In this document: positions 5,547 through 6,865 of the stretch, in pieces
Layout of the letters: each line of letters starts with the position of its first letter
How positions within the stretch are numbered: position 1 is the stretch's first letter
Assembly (NCBI GenBank): GCA_013151465.1
Contig: JAADIF010000002.1
Location: 1-6,865 of the forward strand
DNA length: 6,865 nt
Origin: Microcaldota archaeon
Lineage (GTDB): Archaea > Aenigmatarchaeota > Aenigmatarchaeia > QMZP01 > QMZT01
Direction of reading: 5' to 3'
Translations under genes and position numbers: made by a program
The notes under the pieces: generated by a model
The model's input: the letters and a program-made list of their open reading frames with translations, nothing else
The model's database searches: none
What the model was told of the DNA's origin: nothing

Positions 5547-6582
5547 ATATAATGACTTTGCAATCATACCTATAACAATCCGGATAGCCCATATAGTATC
5601 TCATATATTTTAGGACATATTTAACATATTCAACAGCATTTCCTTTATTTTCACTGCAATATTTTTTGACTACAGGCACAAACGCATTCCAGTCAAGATT
5701 CTTTGCATTCGATCCGACCTCATTTATAACCTTGGTCTTGACTTTTCCACAGTTATAGTATGCCACAGCAAGCGGTATTCTTTCTTTGTAGCTGTTGAAT
5801 GTTTTCAGGTTATTTTTCAATATTTCAATGCCCTTTTCTATATTGCTTTCCACGTCATAGTGCTCTCCGTGATACCTGGGGTTTATCTGCATTAGTCCTA
5901 TGCTTCCCGCAGGACCCACCTGAACGTATCCATCAGTAGTGCAATGTCTGAAGCTGCTTTCTCTTCTTATTATGGCCTTGACAAGTGCCTTAAATATATT
6001 GACATCCATTCCGGTCTCATACGCAGCCTGTGGTGAATATTTATTGATTGCATCCTTTATCATTTTCTCAGCTTCGAATACGTCAGAATACGGGCAATGC
6101 CACAGCAAGAATTTTTGGTATTTTCCAGAAGCCGTGTTTGCATTATTGGTGCAATATATCTTGACTTTATTGTTCTCATTTTTCAGGCTAAAACTTTTAC
6201 AGCTTAACTTGCATTTATTATAGCATCCTGAGAGAACGGCGATGAAAGCGCTTTCGAATTTCTCTCCGATTTCATTGCCTTCATCATTTAGTGCCACAAC
6301 CTCTATTTTATACTTGTTCATTGTATTCCTATCACCATAATCATTCTCAAGTGATATTTCAATTGAGAATGTCCTTGCAAAATTTATGTGATATTCTTCT
6401 ATTTCTCCAAGAGACATCTTGGTCATTGTTTTTATCAGAACCATTCCGGCATCTGTGGATGTGACGATTCCGACTTTCGATAGATTAGGTGACGCTGCGT
6501 AGAGGACAGCTACAGGAATGATTAATGAAATCATAATGGCGGCTACAAAAGTTAGTTCTCTGTTGAGGATTACTGAAACCAT
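5545..6582 (-). CDS. Membrane-anchored lytic transglycosylase (SLT domain)
   Basis: Lytic transglycosylases with the SLT (GH23-type) fold cut the MurNAc-GlcNAc bond of peptidoglycan, leaving a 1,6-anhydro end. In these 345 residues, a membrane anchor lies at about 11-30 and an unrecognised extracellular domain at about 31-165. The latter contains C120-x3-C124-x3-C128, C144 and C163. The SLT domain spans about 185-335. Its motifs are complete: catalytic E208 in RRESSF, PAGSIGLMQINP (224-235), N247-I before a G-x-x-x-L helix, AYYN (274-277), and the final YVKYVLKYMRYY (319-330). Ten cysteines suggest disulfides outside the cell. The ATG at 6580-6582 follows GAGGGGT overlapping the previous stop. 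It is encoded in one run with the M23 peptidase, so glycan and peptide bonds are both covered. An N-terminal anchor instead of a free signal peptide suggests the enzyme stays on the producer's surface. Confidence 0.92.
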   Translation of the reverse strand: MVSVILNRELTFVAAIMISLIIPVAVLYAASPNLSKVGIVTSTDAGMVLIKTMTKMSLGEIEEYHINFARTFSIEISLENDYGDRNTMNKYKIEVVALNDEGNEIGEKFESAFIAVLSGCYNKCKLSCKSFSLKNENNKVKIYCTNNANTASGKYQKFLLWHCPYSDVFEAEKMIKDAINKYSPQAAYETGMDVNIFKALVKAIIRRESSFRHCTTDGYVQVGPAGSIGLMQINPRYHGEHYDVESNIEKGIEILKNNLKTFNSYKERIPLAVAYYNCGKVKTKVINEVGSNAKNLDWNAFVPVVKKYCSENKGNAVEYVKYVLKYMRYYMGYPDCYRYDCKVII

Positions 6583-6591
6583 TCCTACCCC

Positions 6592-6865
6592 TCAGCAGCC
6601 GCCTTCTTTCACATCCATCAGCAATATGCTATTGGCGGCAGGATCCCTCTTTACTTTATAACTGGCGCAAAATGACGTTTTTGTATCCAATGATGAAGCA
6701 ATCAGAAATAACGCGCTTTCTCTTGTCCTTGGTATTATGAAATTAGATGATGTCTGAAACGGATTGACCTGTAATACATAAGGTATGAAATAGCATCTGT
6801 CTTTGCTGCTTTTATATGAAACAAGCGCATCTTTTAATTTAAGTTGTGCAAGCCGTTTTGTCTGG
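6592..6865 (-). CDS. Hypothetical protein, C-terminal fragment (start beyond window)
   Basis: Only the last 90 codons are present (in frame from 6864); the gene runs out of the window at its 5' end. The frame is open to TGA at 6592-6594, while another minus-strand frame from the window edge closes within about 30 bases. The piece has a Lys-rich helix (TKRLAQLKLKDALVSYKSSK) followed by probable beta strands: RCYFIPYVLQV (23-33), NFIIPR (41-46) and ALFLIASSL (51-59). It has three cysteines (24, 66, and C90 as the last residue). No membrane helix is visible in the part seen, and I recognise no family. It ends nine bases before the transglycosylase ATG, and its TGA forms part of that gene's Shine-Dalgarno, so it belongs to the same operon. 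It is probably another exported component, judging from its neighbours and cysteines. Confidence 0.7.
   Translation of the reverse strand, partial: QTKRLAQLKLKDALVSYKSSKDRCYFIPYVLQVNPFQTSSNFIIPRTRESALFLIASSLDTKTSFCASYKVKRDPAANSILLMDVKEGGC

Noticed and set aside
2841..6865. The hydrolase operon as bacterial contamination or an assembly chimera
   Set aside because: It shares a four-base overlap with aIF6 with no gap, and its start signals and packing resemble the rest of the window; I cannot exclude it without read data, but nothing in the sequence suggests a join.
1..6865. tRNA or rRNA genes, CRISPR arrays, insertion sequences, attachment sites
   Set aside because: No clover-leaf, repeat-spacer pattern, transposase motif or terminal inverted repeat was found on reading both strands.

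Overview
The window is archaeal chromosome. It carries a ribosomal/translation operon with archaeal and eukaryote-type members only: S19e, a PDCD5/TFAR19-family protein, L39e, L31e and aIF6. It also carries the C-terminus of an archaeal-type prolyl-tRNA synthetase. The promoters look archaeal (TATA boxes, one giving a probable leaderless mRNA), genes are packed tightly, and L31e has a long Lys/Glu tail. Together with a set of exported wall-lytic proteins, this suggests a small-genome DPANN-type archaeon (Micrarchaeota/Diapherotrites-like). The phylum is an inference with low confidence; the domain Archaea is not in doubt.

Layout. 1-168 (+): 3' end of proS. 165-551 (-): small two-TM coiled-coil protein, convergent with proS and sharing a TTAA in which both stop codons lie. 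552-739: divergent promoter region with one TATA box for each direction and a possible 5'-UTR hairpin. 740-2844 (+): rps19e, PDCD5 homologue, rpl39e (56 codons), rpl31e, aIF6. 2841-6865 (-): at least five closely spaced or overlapping co-directional genes, again convergent with aIF6 across a TTAA. In transcription order these are an unrecognised protein whose 5' end lies beyond the window, a membrane-anchored lytic transglycosylase (SLT domain), an unrecognised single-TM protein, a membrane-anchored M23 metallopeptidase, and another unrecognised single-TM protein.

How the genes work together. The plus-strand operon is housekeeping: ribosome assembly and subunit anti-association. It lacks the L18a/LX, prefoldin alpha and ftsY genes that often follow aIF6 in other archaea. 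The minus-strand operon is the interesting part. It holds two intact peptidoglycan-cleaving enzymes, one for the glycan strand and one for the peptide cross-link, each with a single N-terminal membrane anchor and many cysteines. They are co-transcribed with two full-length single-pass proteins that look surface-exposed or pilin-like. Archaea do not make murein, so the natural reading is a cell-surface apparatus that acts on bacterial walls (predation, competition, attachment or DNA/protein delivery). A wall-remodelling module inherited with a secretion or conjugation machine is the alternative.
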